This document shows, piece by piece, positions 5,612 through 8,059 of a stretch of DNA of 8,059 nucleotides. A program made the position numbers and the translations under genes. Location: NCBI GenBank assembly GCA_002314755.1, contig DCHC01000017.1, positions 1-8,059 on the forward strand. The letters are read 5' to 3'. The notes beneath the pieces are model-generated. The model did not search any database, had not been told where the DNA came from, and worked only from the letters and a program-made list of their open reading frames with translations. This DNA comes from Faecalibacterium sp. UBA1762. GTDB lineage: Bacteria > Bacillota > Clostridia > Oscillospirales > Ruminococcaceae. How positions within the stretch are numbered: position 1 is the first letter of the stretch; each line of letters opens with the position of its first letter.

Positions 5612-7738
5612 ATGCCAAGAGACGTATCTCTGGAAATGACTCGAAATATTGGCATTATGGCTCACATCGATGCCGGTAAAACCACCACCACCGAGCGTAT
5701 CCTGTATTACACAGGTATCAACCACAAAATCGGTGAGACCCATGATGGTACCGCAACGATGGACTGGATGGCTCAGGAACAGGAGCGCGGCATTACTATT
5801 ACTTCTGCCGCAACCACCTGCTATTGGTCTCATACCGATATGCAGAACGACCCTGCCCTGGCAAAGGCAAACCGCCACCGTATCAACATCATCGACACCC
5901 CGGGACATGTTGACTTCACTGTTGAGGTAGAACGTTCTCTGCGTGTTTTGGACGGTTCCGTTACCGTTCTGTGCGCTAAGGGTGGTGTTGAGCCCCAGTC
6001 TGAGACTGTATGGCATCAGGCCAATAAATACAAGGTTCCCCGTATGGTGTATGTCAACAAGATGGACATCATGGGTGCCGATTTCTACCGTGTCGTCGGT
6101 ATGATGAAGGACCGGTTGAAATGCAACGCAGTGCCTATTCAGCTGCCCATCGGCGCTGAAGATACCTTCAAGGGTCTGATTGACCTGTTGGAGATGAAGG
6201 CCTATATCTATACCAACGATGTTGGTACCGATATTCAGGTCACCGCAATCCCCGACGATATGAAGGATAAGGCAGAAGAATATCATGCAGCTCTGCTGGA
6301 AGCTGTCGCTGAGACAGACGAAGAGCTGATGATGAAGTACCTGGACGGTGAGGAGCTGACCATCCCCGAGATTAAGGCTGCCATCCGTAAGGCCACCATT
6401 GATAACACCATGGTGCCGGTTGTCTGCGGTACTTCTTACAAGAACAAGGGCGTTCAGAAGCTGCTGGATGCTATCGTGGATTACATGCCCGCCCCGACCG
6501 ATATCGAGGCTATCAAAGGTGTGAACCCCGAGACCGGCGAGGAAGAAGACCGTAAGAGTGGCGACGATGAGCCGTTCTCCGCTTTGGCCTTTAAGATTGC
6601 CACCGACCCCTATGTCGGTAAGATCTGCTTCTTCCGCGTTTACTCCGGCAAGCTGGAAGCCGGTACCACCGTTTACAACTCCACCAAGGACAACAACGAG
6701 CGTATCGGCCGTATCCTGCAAATGCACGCCAATCACCGTCAGGATCTGGACATCTGCTACTGCGGCGATATCGCTGCTGCTGTAGGTCTGAAGAACACCA
6801 CTACCGGTGATACCCTGTGTGACGAGAACCATCCCGTCATTTTGGAGAGCATGGAGTTCCCCGAGCCCGTTATCCGTGTTGCCATCGAACCCAAGACCAA
6901 AGCCGGTCAGGAGAAGATGGGTATTGCACTGGCTAAGCTGGCAGAAGAGGATCCCACTTTCCGCACCTACACCGATGAAGAGACCGGTCAAACCATTATC
7001 GCCGGTATGGGCGAGCTGCATCTGGAGATCATTGTCGACCGTCTGCTGCGTGAGTTCAAGGTTGAGGCCAATGTGGGTGCACCCCAGGTTGCCTACCGTG
7101 AGACCATGCGCCGCAGCGCCGATGTGGATATGAAGTATGCACGTCAGTCCGGTGGTAAAGGTCAGTACGGCCATGTCAAGATCAAGGTAGAGCCCAACGA
7201 GGCCGGCAAGGGTTACGAGTTCATCAACGCCGTTGTCGGTGGCGCCATCCCCAAGGAGTATATTCCCGCAGTTGACGCCGGTATCAAGGGCGCTATGCAG
7301 GCTGGTATTTTGGCCGGCTATCCTGTGGTCGATGTCAAGGTCACCCTGTACGACGGCTCTTACCATGAGGTTGACTCCTCTGAAATGGCATTTAAGATTG
7401 CCGGTTCTATGGCCTTCAAGGAGGCTATGCGCAAGGGCGATCCCGTCATTTTGGAGCCCATTATGAAGGTCGCTGTCATTGTTCCCAATGACTACATGGG
7501 CGATGTTATCGGCGACCTGAATGCCCGCCGCGGTCAGGTTCAGGGTATGGACGACCGTCAGGGCAGCACCCAGGTCAACGCTTTGGTGCCGCTGTCCAAC
7601 ATGTTCGGCTATGCAACCGACCTGCGCAGCAAGACCCAGGGCCGTGGTCAGTACTCCATGGAGCCCAGCCACTACATCGATGTTCCCAAGAACATTGCTG
7701 AGGGCATTATCAACAAGCGTGTAAAGAAGGAAGACTAA
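5612..7738 (+). CDS. fusA: Translation elongation factor G
   Basis: EF-G is the cytosolic GTPase that moves tRNA and mRNA through the ribosome and, with RRF, helps recycle it. The product has 708 residues, within the usual 690-710. All GTPase motifs are present: P-loop AHIDAGKT (17-24), switch-I RGITI (59-63), DTPGHVD (95-101) with catalytic-position His99, NKMD (149-152) and GTSYKNKG (273-280). Domain II spans about 320-400, III about 410-485 (GMGELHLE at 465-472), IV about 486-610 with the GGKGQYGHV strand and the DGSYHEVDSSEMAF region, and V from about 612 with EPIMKVAVIVPNDYMGDVIGDLNARRG. The full motif set argues for a standard EF-G rather than a divergent ribosome-protection paralogue. 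The ATG has AGGAGG (5601-5606) 5 bases upstream, and the rpsG-fusA gap is 24 bases. Confidence 0.98.
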   Translation: MPRDVSLEMTRNIGIMAHIDAGKTTTTERILYYTGINHKIGETHDGTATMDWMAQEQERGITITSAATTCYWSHTDMQNDPALAKANRHRINIIDTPGHVDFTVEVERSLRVLDGSVTVLCAKGGVEPQSETVWHQANKYKVPRMVYVNKMDIMGADFYRVVGMMKDRLKCNAVPIQLPIGAEDTFKGLIDLLEMKAYIYTNDVGTDIQVTAIPDDMKDKAEEYHAALLEAVAETDEELMMKYLDGEELTIPEIKAAIRKATIDNTMVPVVCGTSYKNKGVQKLLDAIVDYMPAPTDIEAIKGVNPETGEEEDRKSGDDEPFSALAFKIATDPYVGKICFFRVYSGKLEAGTTVYNSTKDNNERIGRILQMHANHRQDLDICYCGDIAAAVGLKNTTTGDTLCDENHPVILESMEFPEPVIRVAIEPKTKAGQEKMGIALAKLAEEDPTFRTYTDEETGQTIIAGMGELHLEIIVDRLLREFKVEANVGAPQVAYRETMRRSADVDMKYARQSGGKGQYGHVKIKVEPNEAGKGYEFINAVVGGAIPKEYIPAVDAGIKGAMQAGILAGYPVVDVKVTLYDGSYHEVDSSEMAFKIAGSMAFKEAMRKGDPVILEPIMKVAVIVPNDYMGDVIGDLNARRGQVQGMDDRQGSTQVNALVPLSNMFGYATDLRSKTQGRGQYSMEPSHYIDVPKNIAEGIINKRVKKED

Positions 7739-7768
7739 TTTACACACCTGTCAATTGAAACAAACCTC

Positions 7769-7797
7769 TTGATTTTTGGCGTGTTCCCTGCTAAAAT
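7769..7797 (+). promoter_or_regulatory. Likely internal promoter for tuf (extended -10)
   Basis: In the 103-base fusA-tuf gap, TTGATT (7769-7774) and TAAAAT (7792-7797) are 17 bases apart. TGC directly precedes the -10 (7789-7791), giving an extended -10 of the form TGnTAAAAT. Transcription would start near 7804, about 38 bases before the tuf ATG. This would let EF-Tu, needed in excess over EF-G, be made in addition to operon read-through. Confidence 0.7.
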
Positions 7798-7810
7798 AGG
7801 AATACGCCAA
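7776..7810. repeat. 12-bp inverted repeat centred on the tuf -10 box
   Basis: TTGGCGTGTTCC (7776-7787) and GGAATACGCCAA (7799-7810) pair over 12 positions with one G-U. They enclose the 11-base loop CTGCTAAAATA, which holds the -10 element. No T-run follows, so it is not an ordinary terminator. Read-through RNA from fusA would contain the whole stem-loop, whereas RNA started at the tuf promoter would carry only the last part of the right arm. Confidence 0.8.
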
Positions 7811-7841
7811 TAACAGAGGGAAAATAAGGAGGATAATTACA

Positions 7842-8059
7842 ATGGGAAAAGCGAAATTTGAACGTAACAAGCCGCATATTAACATCGGTACCATTGGTCA
7901 CGTTGACCATGGCAAGACCACTCTGACCGCTGCCATCACCAAGGTGCTGGCTCTGAACGGTGAGGCTGAGTTCGTTGACTACGCCAACATCGATAAGGCT
8001 CCCGAAGAGCGCGAGCGCGGTATTACCATCAATACCTCTCACGTTGAGTATGAGACTGC
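7842..8059 (+). CDS. tuf: Translation elongation factor Tu, N-terminal part (3' end outside window)
   Basis: EF-Tu is the GTPase that carries aminoacyl-tRNA to the ribosomal A site. Seventy-two residues plus two bases are visible of roughly 395-400. The start MGKAKFERNKPHINIGTIGHVDHGKTTL is canonical, with the P-loop GHVDHGKT at 19-26 and the switch-I RGITI at 59-63, including the Mg-coordinating Thr. The ATG has AAGGAGG (7826-7832) 9 bases upstream. It is the fourth gene of the str operon, probably served both by read-through and by the promoter at 7769-7797. Truncation is due to the window edge only. Confidence 0.98.
   Translation, partial: MGKAKFERNKPHINIGTIGHVDHGKTTLTAAITKVLALNGEAEFVDYANIDKAPEERERGITINTSHVEYET

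Noticed and set aside
4544..7738. Streptomycin-resistant S12 or fusidic-acid/tetracycline-protection EF-G variant
   Set aside because: S12 keeps the wild-type Lys56, Lys101 and Pro104, and EF-G has a full standard motif set and length and sits in the housekeeping str operon.
5096..7747. Minus-strand open frame of 883 codons opposite rpsG and fusA
   Set aside because: It is a mirror of the strongly biased codon use of fusA and rpsG, which avoids codons that read as stops on the other strand. It has no ribosome-binding site, promoter or recognisable domain, and its opposite strand is unquestionably coding.
1..8059. Mobile element, CRISPR array, tRNA, rRNA or defence system
   Set aside because: I saw no transposase or integrase frame, repeat-spacer pattern, tRNA cloverleaf or known defence domain on either strand.

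Overview
The window looks like ordinary chromosome from a Gram-positive Clostridia member, probably of the Oscillospiraceae/Ruminococcaceae (Faecalibacterium-Subdoligranulum-Gemmiger type). That placement is an inference. It rests on moderately high GC, Firmicutes-style Shine-Dalgarno sites matching AGAAAGGAGG, sigma-A-type promoters, the long Firmicutes form of ribosomal protein S12, an archaeal/eukaryotic-type prolyl-tRNA synthetase and an LtaS-like enzyme of cell-envelope type.

Layout: (1) 1-909, the 3' two-thirds of proS, closed by a rho-independent terminator. (2) 910-1298, a 389-base gap holding that terminator, a promoter and a structured leader for the next gene. (3) 1299-3341, a five-helix membrane protein with an extracellular lipoteichoic-acid-synthase/sulfatase domain and an extra C-terminal beta-type domain. 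(4) A strong bidirectional terminator shared with the convergent gene. (5) 4033-3395 on the minus strand, a six-helix membrane protein of Pr6Pr / FAR-17a-AIG1-like type with its own promoter. (6) 4034-4543, a 510-base divergent gap with a perfect 14-bp hairpin, a consensus sigma-A promoter and a structured ~125-nt leader. (7) 4544-8059, the str operon rpsL-rpsG-fusA-tuf (tuf cut by the window end), with a long structured rpsL-rpsG spacer and a likely secondary promoter in front of tuf.

The right half is a translation operon: S12 and S7 build the 30S decoding centre and head, EF-G drives translocation, and EF-Tu delivers aminoacyl-tRNA. ProS, at the left end, is also translational but separately transcribed. 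The two membrane proteins between them are envelope genes and form no obvious pathway with their neighbours. rpoB/rpoC, which often precede rpsL in Firmicutes, are absent; rpsL has its own strong promoter.

I see no mobile element, CRISPR array, tRNA, rRNA, defence locus or clearly new multi-gene system. The points worth a second look are regulatory DNA/RNA structures (4182-4213, 7776-7810, 1199-1222, 4964-5116), the domain make-up of the LtaS-like enzyme, and an AIG1-like Thr/His pair in the small membrane protein. All helix, domain and secondary-structure calls are by eye, without alignment or folding software.
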